Positions 8,243-17,236 of a stretch of 33,537 bases of DNA are shown one piece after another. The stretch is from NCBI GenBank assembly GCA_046732855.1, contig JBKPNX010000112.1, positions 1-33,537 of the forward strand, in the 5' to 3' direction. The notes beneath the pieces are model-generated. The model did no database searches. It worked only from the letters and a program-made list of their open reading frames with translations, and had not been told where the DNA came from. Origin of the DNA: JBKPNX01 sp046732855. GTDB lineage: Bacteria > Pseudomonadota > Alphaproteobacteria > Geminicoccales > Geminicoccaceae. The stretch's first letter is position 1, and each line of letters starts with the position of its first letter. The position numbers were made by a program, and so were the translations under genes.

Positions 8243-8977
8243 CTACGGGATCGCTCCTTCACCAGCCGCAGCGCGGTCGACGAACCAGAACAGCTCGCCT
8301 TGCGGTCGCACGCGGGCCGCTGGCACCTGGCTGTCGCCGGCGCGGATCGCGCGCAGAATCGACGCCTTCTCCCGGCCAGCCACCAGAAAGGCGACACGCC
8401 GGCTGCTCTCGATCACGGGATAGGTCATGGTGATGCGGACCTCGGGCCGTCCGTGCGCGACCGCGGCCACCCAGCGCTTGCGCTCCTCCAGCACGGGCTC
8501 TCCGGGCAGCAGCGAGGCCGTATGGCCGTCGGGACCAAGGCCGAGCAGCGTCACGTCGAACAGCGGCCGGTCTGGATCGAGCACCGGCGCGCCATAAGCT
8601 TCCTGCAGGGTTCGTTCATAACGTCGAGCGGCGTCTTCGGGGGATCCGTCGGCCGGAACGGGGTGAATGTTCTCCGGCGGCACAGGCGCCTTGGCAAACA
8701 TTGCTTCGCGGGTCATCCGCTAATTGCTTTCAGGGTGATCATAAGGAACAAAGCGCTCATCCCCCCAATACCACGAGACGACCCGCCACGGGAAACGGTC
8801 CCTGAATTCATCCGAGGCGAGAAGTCCATACAGCGCCTTCGGCGTCGATCCGCCCGAGAGCGAGACGCGGAATGGACCGTTTGCCGCCAGCGCCGCTGTC
8901 GTCATCCATTCGGCCACATGGCGCGCCAGCGCCGCCGGGTCCGGCAGTATCTCCATCCGCCCGATCACCTGCCCCAT
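8243..8977 (-). pseudogene. pgl: 6-phosphogluconolactonase interrupted by an in-frame amber codon
   Basis: The frame encodes a full-length 6-phosphogluconolactonase except that codon 86 is TAG (8720-8722). Before it come SLSGGSTPKALYGLLAS and WYWGDERFVPYDHPESN. Directly after it, in the same frame, come RMTREAMFAKAPVPPENIHP, the active-site segment LGLGPDGHTASLLPGEP and a normal C-terminus. Family members have a tyrosine at the interrupted position (SNYRM), one base from TAG. An ATG at 8716 could restart translation but lacks a good ribosome site. Other genes in the window end normally at TAG, so general amber recoding is unlikely. The enzyme hydrolyses 6-phosphogluconolactone, a step that also proceeds slowly without catalysis. 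Real nonsense mutation or sequencing error are both possible. Confidence 0.88.
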
Positions 8978-8983
8978 CGCCCG

Positions 8984-9802
8984 CTAGCCCCTCGAACCCA
9001 GAATGAAGCGCTCCATCGCCTTGGCGAAACCCTGGTCCTTGTAGGAATCCGTGACGGCGGAAGCTTGCATCTTCACCTCATCGGAAGCATTGCCCATGGC
9101 GATGCTGAAGCCCGACCGCTTGAACATCAGCACGTCGTTTGGTTGATCCCCGATCGTGGCGATCTCCTCGGCCGGCACGTCCATGTGGTCCGAGAGATAC
9201 TCCACGACCGCCCCCTTGTTCGCGTCCTTGTTGGTGACGTCGAGATAATAGGGCTGCGACCGGTTCGCCGTCGCACGCTGGCCGAACGCGGCCTGGGCGT
9301 CAGCCTCGCAGCGCCGCACCCGGTCTAGATCATCGCTGACGCCAACGATCTTGGCGACCCGATGCAGCGAGTCGTCGAAGTCCGTCACCACCTTGGGCTC
9401 GAACTTGACCGTCCACGCCTCGCGCTCAACATGGGGGGCGCCGGGTCTGGTGATCAACCAGTCGTTGCCACAGTAAACCCAGGCGTCGAGGCCATGCTCG
9501 CGAATGAGATCGATCGCTTGGCGCGCGACATCGGCGGGCACCGTCTTTTGCGCCAAAATCGTGAGATCCCGCTTGACGAAGAGCCCGCCGTTGAACCCGG
9601 CGATCGGCGTATCGAGCTCGAGCGCGTCGAACAGCATTGCCATGCCGAGCGGGGGCCGACCGCTGGTGACGGCGAAGCGAATCCCGGCATCGCGCAACGC
9701 CGTGACGGCGCTTTGCGCGCGCTTCGTCAGAACCTTCTCCTCATTCACGAGCGTGCCGTCCACGTCCGCCAACACCAGGGAAATCTTCCGCTTGTCAGCC
9801 AT
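8984..9802 (-). CDS. Cof-type HAD-superfamily sugar-phosphate phosphatase
   Basis: A 272-residue HAD hydrolase of the Cof (IIB cap) class. Motif I is LVLADVDGTLV with Asp13 and Asp15, motif II is AVTSGRP, and motif IV is IATIGDQPNDVLMFKRSG followed by SIAMGNA. The family removes phosphate from small sugar phosphates or similar compounds in the cytoplasm; the substrate here is unknown. The start at 9802 is chosen because GGAGG lies 5 bases upstream; a GTG two codons earlier is less likely. It sits between zwf and pgl with gaps of 21 and 6 bases. That suggests a role in controlling or repairing a pentose phosphate intermediate, which is inference from position only. Confidence 0.85.
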   Translation of the reverse strand: MADKRKISLVLADVDGTLVNEEKVLTKRAQSAVTALRDAGIRFAVTSGRPPLGMAMLFDALELDTPIAGFNGGLFVKRDLTILAQKTVPADVARQAIDLIREHGLDAWVYCGNDWLITRPGAPHVEREAWTVKFEPKVVTDFDDSLHRVAKIVGVSDDLDRVRRCEADAQAAFGQRATANRSQPYYLDVTNKDANKGAVVEYLSDHMDVPAEEIATIGDQPNDVLMFKRSGFSIAMGNASDEVKMQASAVTDSYKDQGFAKAMERFILGSRG

Positions 9803-9823
9803 CTGCACCTCCGCGGGATCCGC

Positions 9824-11452
9824 TCAGTCCAGTGGCCGCCAAGCGCGACCATCGCGCGCCAGCAACTCGTCGGCCGCCGCGGGCCCGCTTCCGCCCGAGA
9901 CATAATTCGGAAAATCGCGTGGCGGACTGTCTGCCCAGGCATCGAGGATCGGCTGCACCACGTTCCAACCAAGCTCGACATTGTCGGCGCGCTGAAAGAG
10001 CGTCGCGTCGCCGATCATGCAGTCGTAGATGAGCGTCTCGTAGCCGGTGCTACAGGCCATTTTGAAATAGGTCTTGTAGGCGAAGTCCATGCTGACGGTG
10101 CCGAGCCTCACGAAAGGCCCAGGACGCTTCGCCGCGAACTGGAGCGCGATACCTTCCTCGGGTTGGATGCGGAGGATCATCCAGTTCGGATTCATCCGCT
10201 CCACATCCGTGCCGCGGAACAGCGTGTACGGCGCCTGATGGAAACGGATGGCGATCTCGGTCCACCGGAGCGTCATATGCTTGCCGGTGCGCAGGTAGAA
10301 AGGAACGCCTGCCCAGCGCCAGTTGTCGATCTTCAACTTGAAGGCGACGAAGGTCTCGGTGTTTGAATCCGGGGCCACGTCGGGCTCCTCGCGATATGCC
10401 GGCACCGCTTCGCCGAGAACCGTGCCGGCGTCGTACTGGCCGCGGACGGCGTCCTCCAGCACCTGCCCGGTTTCGAACGGCCGTACCGCCTCGAGAACCT
10501 CCGCTTTCTTGGCCCGGACCGCGTCGGCATCGAACGAGATGGGCGGCTCCATGGCCGTCATCGCCAGCAGCTGGAATACGTGGTTGGGCACCATGTCGCG
10601 CAGCGCCCCGGTCTTCTCGTAAAACTTGCCTCGGCGCTCGACCCCGACAGTCTCCGCCGCGGTGATCTGGACGTGGTCGATATGCTGCCGATTCCACAGC
10701 GGCTCGAACAGACCGTTGGCAAAGCGCAGCGCCATGATGTTTTGGACCGTTTCCTTGCCGAGGAAATGGTCCATCCGATAGATCTGACGCTCCTGCAAGG
10801 TCGTCAGGATCTCGGCATTGAGCGCTTTGGCCGAGGCCAGATCGTGGCCAAAGGGCTTTTCGATGACGACTCGGCGCCATTGGCCGTTCTCTTCCGTCAC
10901 CAGACCCGCGGCTCCGAGCCCGGCGACCGCCACGCTGAAGAAGCGGTCCGCGACGGCGAGGTAGAAAAGGTGGTTGCCGGCGGTGCCGGCTGTCTTGTCC
11001 AGCGTCGCCAGATGCTCGCCCAGCCGGCGATAGGTCCCCGAATCGCTGAGGTCGCCCTGCAAATAGCTCATGCGATCGGTAAGCCAGCGCCAGGCGGTCT
11101 GGTCGATATGGTCGGCCTGGAACTCGCCATCACTGCCGACGAATCCTTTCATCGCATCGGTGAGGTCTTTGCGCCATTCCTCAGCAGTCTTGGTGGCCAG
11201 GTCGACGCCGACGAGCTGAAATTCGTTGGGCAGCCGCTTGGCCTCGACCAGATTGTAGAGCGCCGGCGCGATCAGGCGCTTCGTCAGGTCGCCGGCGGCG
11301 CCGAAGATCACCATGGCGCAGGGCGGCGCTACCACGGCAGCGTCGGCCTGCGCCCGGCCCTCGGACCTTCTCAGCTGGTCCTGCTCGCTCACCACCTTGG
11401 TTTTACTTCCAGCTTTAGCCCTGATGGCATCGCCGGCGTGCGTCATTGTCAT
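9824..11452 (-). CDS. zwf: Glucose-6-phosphate 1-dehydrogenase
   Basis: A 542-residue enzyme that oxidises glucose-6-phosphate to 6-phosphogluconolactone and makes NADPH. The Rossmann motif GAAGDLTKR is at 51-59, EKPFGHD at 198-204 and the active-site segment RMDHFLGKE at 226-234 (RIDHYLGKE in most homologues). The C-terminal part has FYLRTGKHM and NPNWMILRIQPEEGI. About 45 residues precede the nucleotide-binding domain, longer than in many homologues. AAGGAG lies 8 bases before the ATG, inside the last codons of tkt, and the two genes overlap as ATGA. It catalyses the entry step of the pathway encoded by this operon. Confidence 0.96.
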   Translation of the reverse strand: MTMTHAGDAIRAKAGSKTKVVSEQDQLRRSEGRAQADAAVVAPPCAMVIFGAAGDLTKRLIAPALYNLVEAKRLPNEFQLVGVDLATKTAEEWRKDLTDAMKGFVGSDGEFQADHIDQTAWRWLTDRMSYLQGDLSDSGTYRRLGEHLATLDKTAGTAGNHLFYLAVADRFFSVAVAGLGAAGLVTEENGQWRRVVIEKPFGHDLASAKALNAEILTTLQERQIYRMDHFLGKETVQNIMALRFANGLFEPLWNRQHIDHVQITAAETVGVERRGKFYEKTGALRDMVPNHVFQLLAMTAMEPPISFDADAVRAKKAEVLEAVRPFETGQVLEDAVRGQYDAGTVLGEAVPAYREEPDVAPDSNTETFVAFKLKIDNWRWAGVPFYLRTGKHMTLRWTEIAIRFHQAPYTLFRGTDVERMNPNWMILRIQPEEGIALQFAAKRPGPFVRLGTVSMDFAYKTYFKMACSTGYETLIYDCMIGDATLFQRADNVELGWNVVQPILDAWADSPPRDFPNYVSGGSGPAAADELLARDGRAWRPLD

Positions 11453-13500
11453 CGGAGTAACTCCTTGGCGGCCGCGACGACCCGCTCGGGCTCAAAGCCG
11501 AACTTACGCTGCAGCTCCTTGAGCGGCGCCGACGCGCCGAAGGTCTTCATGCCGATGACCTGGCCCCCAGGGCCGACGTAGCGATCCCACCCGAGCACCG
11601 ATCCCTGCTCGACGGCGATGCGCGCCTTGACCTCGGGCGGCAGCACGTCTTCGCGATAGGACTGTGGCTGGTGCTCGAAGATGTCCCACGACGGCATCGA
11701 AACGACCCGAGAACGGATTCCCTGGGACGCCAGCTCTTCATGAGCATCGACGATGAGGGAGACTTCGCTGCCGGAGGCAATGAGGATGATCTCGGGCGGG
11801 CCGCCCGGAGAGTCCGCCATGACGTAAGCTCCCCGCGCGACACCGGCCGCCGAGGCATATTTGTTGCGATCGAACGTGGGCAGCGGCTGGCGCGAGAGCG
11901 TAATCACCGCCGGCTGGTGGCGCAGCTGCAGGACGTAGCGATAGGCCTCGACCACCTCATTGGCATCCGCGGGCCTGAGCACGACCAGGCCGGGAATGGC
12001 GCGCATCGAGATGAGCTGCTCGACCGGCTGATGCGTCGGCCCATCTTCGCCGTCGCCCATGGCGTCATGGGTGAAAACGAAAATGGTCGGAAGCTCCATG
12101 AGAGCGGAGAGCCGAATGGCGGGCCGGGCATAATCGCTAAAGATGAAGAACGTCGCACCGAAAGCCCGGAGCTTCGAAAGCGACAGCCCGTTCACCACCG
12201 CCGCCATGGAGTGCTCACGGATGCCGAAATGCAGATTCCGGCCTCCGGGACTTTCGGCTTCGAAGTCCCCCGCGCCGGGGAACTTAAGGAGCGTCTTGTT
12301 CGATGGCGCGAGGTCCGCCGAGCCGCCGAGGAACCAGGGGATGTTCTGGGCGAGCGCGTTCAGCACTTCGCCGGAAGCGTCGCGTCCGGCGATACCCTTG
12401 GGATCGGGCGCGAAGCTCGGCAGGTCGCGATCCCAGCCCGCCGGCAGCTCGCGTCGCTGCATCTGGTCGATTTCCTTGGCGAGATCCGGGAATCCCTCAC
12501 GATAGTCGGCAAAGAGCGCCTCCCAGCGGCGCCGTGCCTCCGCGCCGCGCGCGCCGATCCCGGCGTCGAACTGCTCCCGGACCCCGTCGGGCACGAGGAA
12601 CTTGGCATCCTCCGGCCAGCCATAGGCGCGCTTGGTGAGCCGGACTTCCTCCTCGCCCAAGGCTTCGCCATGGGCGGCGGCGGTATCGATCTTGTGCGGC
12701 GAGCCATAGCCGATGTGGCTGTCGAGGATGATCAGGGTCGGCCGGTCCTCGGTCTTGCGGAAGACCGCGAGCGCATCCTCGATCCGCTCGAGATCATTGG
12801 CATCGCCGACCCGCAGCACGTTCCATCGGTAGCTCTGGAAGCGCGCCGCGACGTCCTCGGTGAAGGTGATGCGCGTGTTGCCTTCGATCGTGATGTGGTT
12901 GTTGTCGTAGATCCAGCACAGGTCGGCGAGGCCAAGATGGCCGGCCAGCGAGGCCGCCTCCGAACCGACCCCTTCCATCAGGCAGCCGTCGCCGCAGACC
13001 GCGTAGATGTCATAGTCGAAGAGGTCGAAGCCTGGCTGGTTGTAGCGGCTGGCAAGCCACTTCCGTGCGATCGCCATGCCGACGCTCGTGGCGATGCCCT
13101 GCCCCAACGGACCGGTCGTGGTCTCGACCCCGGACACCCAGTGATATTCCGGGTGCCCTGGCGCCTTGCTGTCGAGTTGGCGGAAGTGGCGGATGTCGTC
13201 GAGAGTGACCGACGGGTGCCCCAGGCGTTCGTACTCCGCGTTCACCGCCCTGGTACCCGTCAGATAAAGTACCGACCACAGGAGCATCGAGGCGTGGCCG
13301 TTTGACAGAACGAAGCGGTCGCGGTTGGGCCAGATCGGATCCTTCGGGTCGAAGCGCATGACCCGATTCCAGAGCGTATAGACCAGCGGGGCCAACGCCA
13401 TCGGCGTGCCAGGATGACCCGACTTCGCCTGCTGGACCGCATCGATGGACAGCGTGCGGATCGTGTTGATCGCCAGTTGATCGAGCTCTTCCTTGGTCAT
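11449..13500 (-). CDS. tkt: Transketolase
   Basis: A 683-residue thiamine-diphosphate enzyme of the non-oxidative pentose phosphate branch, which transfers two-carbon units between sugar phosphates. Visible motifs are SGHPG (27-31), the ThDP/Mg segment GDGCLMEG (170-177) ending in YDNNHITIEG, the central NLHFGIREHSMAAVVNG with its catalytic Glu, and DGPTHQPVEQL. The C-terminal domain includes IASGSEVSLIVDA and VSMPSWDIFE. Length and domain order are normal. It lies 39 bases after gnd and overlaps zwf by four bases, so it is probably co-transcribed with both. Confidence 0.96.
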   Translation of the reverse strand: MTKEELDQLAINTIRTLSIDAVQQAKSGHPGTPMALAPLVYTLWNRVMRFDPKDPIWPNRDRFVLSNGHASMLLWSVLYLTGTRAVNAEYERLGHPSVTLDDIRHFRQLDSKAPGHPEYHWVSGVETTTGPLGQGIATSVGMAIARKWLASRYNQPGFDLFDYDIYAVCGDGCLMEGVGSEAASLAGHLGLADLCWIYDNNHITIEGNTRITFTEDVAARFQSYRWNVLRVGDANDLERIEDALAVFRKTEDRPTLIILDSHIGYGSPHKIDTAAAHGEALGEEEVRLTKRAYGWPEDAKFLVPDGVREQFDAGIGARGAEARRRWEALFADYREGFPDLAKEIDQMQRRELPAGWDRDLPSFAPDPKGIAGRDASGEVLNALAQNIPWFLGGSADLAPSNKTLLKFPGAGDFEAESPGGRNLHFGIREHSMAAVVNGLSLSKLRAFGATFFIFSDYARPAIRLSALMELPTIFVFTHDAMGDGEDGPTHQPVEQLISMRAIPGLVVLRPADANEVVEAYRYVLQLRHQPAVITLSRQPLPTFDRNKYASAAGVARGAYVMADSPGGPPEIILIASGSEVSLIVDAHEELASQGIRSRVVSMPSWDIFEHQPQSYREDVLPPEVKARIAVEQGSVLGWDRYVGPGGQVIGMKTFGASAPLKELQRKFGFEPERVVAAAKELLR

Positions 13501-13539
13501 GCCCCTCGCCCCCTCGTTCCGCGTGCGCGCTTCGATCGG

Positions 13540-14559
13540 CTATGATCCGGCCCGTTTCTCGAGATGCCCGCCGAACTCGTAGCGCATGGCCGAGAGCAGC
13601 TTGTCTGCGAAATCCGCCTCCCCGCGCGAACTGAACCGCTCGTACAGGGCGGAGGACAGCACGTGGGCCGGCACCCCCTCATCGATGGCGGCCTTGATCG
13701 TCCAGCGGCCTTCGCCGGAATCGGACACCCGGCCGGCAAATTTCGACATTGCTGGGTCCTGGATCAGGGCTGCGGCAGTGAGATCGAGCAACCAGGAAGC
13801 GATCACGCTGCCGCGGCGCCAGACCTCGGTGATGGCCGTCAGATCGAAATCGTACTGATAGTGCTCGGGATCGCGCAGCGGCGTGGTTTCCGCATCGATC
13901 ACGCCTGGCTTCTTGCCGACATCGGCCGCCTTGATCACCGCCAGCCCCTCGGCGTAGGCCGCCATCAGGCCGTATTCGATCCCGTTGTGCACCATTTTGA
14001 CGAAATGGCCGCCGCCGTTCGGCCCGCAATGCAGATAACCCTGCTCGGACGTGCCGCCGGCCTGTTCGCGTCCCGGGGTGCGAGGGGTGTCGCCGGGGCC
14101 CGGCGCGAGGGTGGCGAAAATCGGGTCGAGATGCCTCACCACATCGGCCTCGCCGCCGATCATCATGCAATAGCCGCGCTCCAAACCCCAGACGCCACCG
14201 CTGGTTCCGACGTCGACATAGTGGATGCCCGCAGGCGCCAGGTCCTTGGCCCGGCGGATGTCGTCGATGTAATAGGAATTGCCGCCGTCGATCAGGATAT
14301 CGCCGCGCTCCAGATGGGGCAGCAGGTCGGCGATCGTTTGGTCCACCACGCCCGTCGGGACCATCAGCCAGACCGCGCGAGGCTTCGTCAGGCTCTTGGT
14401 GAATTCTGCCAGCGAAGCGGCGCCGACGGCCTGCTCCTTCTCCAGATCTGCTACCGCCTTTGCCGACCTGTCGAATACGACGCATTGGTGGCCGCCCTTC
14501 AAGAGCCGGCGCACCATATTCCCGCCCATTCGGCCAAGGCCGATCATTCCCAGTTGCAC
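13540..14559 (-). CDS. gnd: 6-phosphogluconate dehydrogenase, decarboxylating, short form
   Basis: A 339-residue protein that converts 6-phosphogluconate to ribulose-5-phosphate and CO2. It belongs to the short form of about 300-340 residues, against about 470 for the classical NADP enzyme. The dinucleotide motif GLGRMG is at 7-12, DGGNSYYIDD at 91-100, and the catalytic HCGPNGGGHFVKMVHNGIEY follows in mid-protein. Asp30 at the end of the second beta strand (VVFDRS) suggests NAD+ rather than NADP+ preference, an inference from general Rossmann rules. An insertion around PGPGDTPRTPGREQAGGTSE looks like a loop. The start is GTG, with AAGGAGG 9 bases upstream. Confidence 0.92.
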   Translation of the reverse strand: MQLGMIGLGRMGGNMVRRLLKGGHQCVVFDRSAKAVADLEKEQAVGAASLAEFTKSLTKPRAVWLMVPTGVVDQTIADLLPHLERGDILIDGGNSYYIDDIRRAKDLAPAGIHYVDVGTSGGVWGLERGYCMMIGGEADVVRHLDPIFATLAPGPGDTPRTPGREQAGGTSEQGYLHCGPNGGGHFVKMVHNGIEYGLMAAYAEGLAVIKAADVGKKPGVIDAETTPLRDPEHYQYDFDLTAITEVWRRGSVIASWLLDLTAAALIQDPAMSKFAGRVSDSGEGRWTIKAAIDEGVPAHVLSSALYERFSSRGEADFADKLLSAMRYEFGGHLEKRAGS

Positions 14560-14604
14560 GGCGCCAGCCCTCCTTGGATGACCGATGTTTCCGGTCGGAC
14601 CCGA

Positions 14605-15537
14605 TCAGGCCCGCCGGGCGACCGACGCACGTGGGCCTTCGAAGACGTCCACAAACTCGAGATAACGCGCGGCGATGTCGGCGACAGCCTGCTCCCGCGT
14701 CGCCTTTTTGGCCCGCCAGGCGACCAGCGGATCCCAGAAAACGGTGCGGCCGACCGCAAAGCCGATGAAGCCCGGCACCTCCGCCGCAATCCCGAGCCAG
14801 TCCCGCACTTTCTGGTCGTCCTTGCCCCCGCCGAGAATGATGCAGCCGACCCGGTCGCGGCCGCCGGCCCGCGCCGCGGTCACGATCCTCTGGCAGTCCT
14901 CGCGGCGATCGAGCCCTTCGACCTTCCACAGATCCGGCTCGACGCCGGCGTTCTGGAGCTCGCCGATGGCCTCGACCATCAAGCTGGGCCTGAGCTCGAG
15001 ATCATAGGCTTTCTGGTCGCCCTTGAGCTTGTCGAGCTGCGCCTTCTCCGCCGGGACCAGGAGCTCGAACAAGAAGCGACTGCGGTCCTTAGCAGCGAGA
15101 AAATCCGACAGGCGTTTCAATCGCGCGGCCTGTCTCTGATTCAACGCGCGGTCGCCCTCCGGATTGTAGCATACCAGCACCTTGCAGAAGGTCGGGTCGA
15201 AGACCTCGATATGGCGCGCGAAATCCTCGCCATACTCGAACTCGAACTCCTTTTGCCCGCTCTTTTCCGCCGGGCAGGCGGTGACGATATGCTCGGCGGT
15301 TGCCTGTTTCAGGATGGCGGCGCCGAACTGTTCGTCCACCAGGATGCCGGCCTTTTCCTTCGGCGCTCCAGCGGCCAGGGCGGATTGGAAGCCATCGTAG
15401 ATCACCTGCTTGGAGGCGGCGACTTCGGCCGTCTGGGCATTGCTGAGCGGCGGGTTCCAGCCGAACAGCTTGGTCTGGAAGGAGCCGCGGTGATCGAACG
15501 GCTGAATGTAGAGCGCGCGGTCATACCCTCGCGGCAT
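14605..15537 (-). CDS. DUF2090-domain protein (aldolase-like)
   Basis: A 310-residue protein that matches the DUF2090 family, related to the C-terminal part of IolC-type proteins (5-dehydro-2-deoxyphosphogluconate aldolase-like TIM barrels). Recognisable parts are YIQPFDHRGSF near the N-terminus, AGILVDEQFGAAIL, FELLVPAEKAQL, EPDLWKVEGLDRREDC and a C-terminal GRTVFWDPLVAWRA. The start at 15537 overlaps the pgi stop by one base (TGATG). An aldolase-type reaction on a sugar phosphate is plausible from fold and neighbours, but I know of no assigned reaction in this setting. Homologues of this protein are often seen next to zwf, gnd and pgi. Confidence 0.78.
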   Translation of the reverse strand: MPRGYDRALYIQPFDHRGSFQTKLFGWNPPLSNAQTAEVAASKQVIYDGFQSALAAGAPKEKAGILVDEQFGAAILKQATAEHIVTACPAEKSGQKEFEFEYGEDFARHIEVFDPTFCKVLVCYNPEGDRALNQRQAARLKRLSDFLAAKDRSRFLFELLVPAEKAQLDKLKGDQKAYDLELRPSLMVEAIGELQNAGVEPDLWKVEGLDRREDCQRIVTAARAGGRDRVGCIILGGGKDDQKVRDWLGIAAEVPGFIGFAVGRTVFWDPLVAWRAKKATREQAVADIAARYLEFVDVFEGPRASVARRA

Positions 15538-17174
15538 CAGTTGGATCCTTTGAGCTTGCGGTAGCGCCGGATCAGTGTGTTGGTCGAGCTGTCGTGCTCG
15601 AGCTTCGGCTCCGTCGCGCTCTCCAGCTGCGGGATGATCCGCTGGGCGAGAGCTTTGCCCAATTCCACGCCCCACTGGTCGAAGGAATCGATCTGCCAGA
15701 TCGTGCCCTGGGTGAACACGCTGTGCTCGTAGAGCGCGACCAGCTTGCCCAGCGCCGCTGGCGTCAAGGCATCCAGCAGCAGGGTGTTCGACGGACGATT
15801 GCCCTCGAACAGCCGATGCGGCACGAGCCAGTCGGGCGTGCCTTCCGCCGCCACCTCCTCGACGGTTTTGCCGAAGGCCAGCGCCTCCGTCTGGGCGAAG
15901 ACATTGGCCAGCAGCATGTCGTGATGCCTGCCCAAGCGGTTCAGGGTCCGGGCGAACGCGATGAAATCGCAGGGGATCAGCCGCGTCCCCTGATGGATCA
16001 GCTGGTAGAAGGAATGCTGGCCGTTGGTCCCCGGCTCGCCCCAGTAGATCGGGCCGGTGTCGTAATCCACGGCGACACCGTCCAGGGTCACATGCTTCCC
16101 ATTGCTCTCCATGGTGAGTTGCTGGAGGTAGGCGGGAAAGCGCTTCAGGTATTGCTCATAGGGCAGCACGGCGACGGTCTGGGCGCCGAAGAAATTGTTG
16201 TACCAGACGGCGAGCAGACCCATCAGCACCGGCAGGTTGCGCTCGAACGGTGCGGTCCGAAAATGCTCGTCGATTTCATGGAAGCCCTGCAGCATGGCGC
16301 GGAAATTGTCCGGGCCGATGGCCAGCATGATCGAGAGACCGATCGCCGAATCCATGGAATAGCGCCCGCCGACCCAGTCCCAGAAACCGAACATATTGGC
16401 CGTGTCGATCCCGAACTTCGCTACCTCCTGGGCATTGGTAGAGACGGCGACGAAATGTCTTGCAATGGCGCGCTCCTCGCCCCCTAAGCCTGTGAGCAGC
16501 CACTCACGCGCGGTATGCGCGTTGGTCATGGTCTCGAGCGTGGTGAAGGTCTTGGAGGAGATGATGAACAACGTCTCGGTAGGATCGAGATCGCCCACCG
16601 CCTCGGCGAAATCCGTGCCATCGACGTTGGAAACGAAGCGGAAGGTCATGTCCCGATCGCTGTAGTGCTTGAGCGCTTCGTAGGCCATGACCGGCCCGAG
16701 GTCTGATCCTCCGATGCCGATATTGATCACATTGCGGATGCGCTTGCCGGTATGACCCTTCCAGGCGCCGCTGCGTAGCCGACCGGCGAAATCCGCCATT
16801 TTGTCGAGAATCGCATGGACCTCGGGCACCACATTCTCGCCACCGTGAATGATCGAGGCGCCCCGCGGCGCGCGCAGCGCGACGTGAAGCACCGCGCGGT
16901 TCTCCGAGACGTTGATCTTGTCGCCTCGGAACATGGCGTCGATGCGATCCTGCAGTCCCGATTCCCGGGCAAGCTGAAACAGGAGTTCCAGAGTTTCGTC
17001 GGTGATCCGGTTCTTGGAGTAGTCGAGGTAGATTCCGGCAGCCTCGACCGCCAGCCTCTCCCCGCGCCTGCGATCCTCGGCGAAGAGCTGCCGCAAGTGG
17101 AGGCCCCCCATCTTCTGGTGGTGCTTCTCCAGCGCCGCCCATGAGGGGCGCTCACGCAAAGCTGGGACGCTCAT
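15537..17174 (-). CDS. pgi: Glucose-6-phosphate isomerase
   Basis: A 545-residue phosphoglucose isomerase that interconverts glucose-6-phosphate and fructose-6-phosphate, linking the pathway to glycolysis and gluconeogenesis. Motifs include NIGIGGSDLGPVMAYEAL (sugar-phosphate binding), FIISSKTFTTLETMTNA, WVGGRYSMDSAIGL, WGEPGTNGQHSFYQLIHQG (with the catalytic His) and the C-terminal SFDQWGVELGKALA. I choose 17174 as start because GAGGAAA sits just upstream and homologues begin near SVPALRERPSW. An upstream start at 17231 would add 19 Arg-rich residues. The stop overlaps the DUF2090 start by one base. Confidence 0.95.
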   Translation of the reverse strand: MSVPALRERPSWAALEKHHQKMGGLHLRQLFAEDRRRGERLAVEAAGIYLDYSKNRITDETLELLFQLARESGLQDRIDAMFRGDKINVSENRAVLHVALRAPRGASIIHGGENVVPEVHAILDKMADFAGRLRSGAWKGHTGKRIRNVINIGIGGSDLGPVMAYEALKHYSDRDMTFRFVSNVDGTDFAEAVGDLDPTETLFIISSKTFTTLETMTNAHTAREWLLTGLGGEERAIARHFVAVSTNAQEVAKFGIDTANMFGFWDWVGGRYSMDSAIGLSIMLAIGPDNFRAMLQGFHEIDEHFRTAPFERNLPVLMGLLAVWYNNFFGAQTVAVLPYEQYLKRFPAYLQQLTMESNGKHVTLDGVAVDYDTGPIYWGEPGTNGQHSFYQLIHQGTRLIPCDFIAFARTLNRLGRHHDMLLANVFAQTEALAFGKTVEEVAAEGTPDWLVPHRLFEGNRPSNTLLLDALTPAALGKLVALYEHSVFTQGTIWQIDSFDQWGVELGKALAQRIIPQLESATEPKLEHDSSTNTLIRRYRKLKGSN

Positions 17175-17236
17175 TGACCGTTTCCTCGCGGATTCTGGTG
17201 CACGCTCGCGCTGACGGGACGCCACTGTCATCTGCG

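Noticed and set aside
8720..8722. Amber codon in pgl considered as pyrrolysine or other recoding
   Set aside because: Several normal genes in this window end at TAG, and no tRNA or synthetase for recoding is visible.
7970..9328. Long plus-strand open frame (452 codons) opposite rpe, pgl and the Cof-type HAD
   Set aside because: It is rich in Arg, His and Gly and has no domain. It lies antisense to three recognisable enzymes.
11671..15564. Two very long plus-strand open frames (544 and 666 codons) opposite tkt, gnd and the DUF2090 gene
   Set aside because: The minus strand carries clear enzymes with all motifs. The plus frames have no homology or ribosome site and arise from GC-rich third positions.
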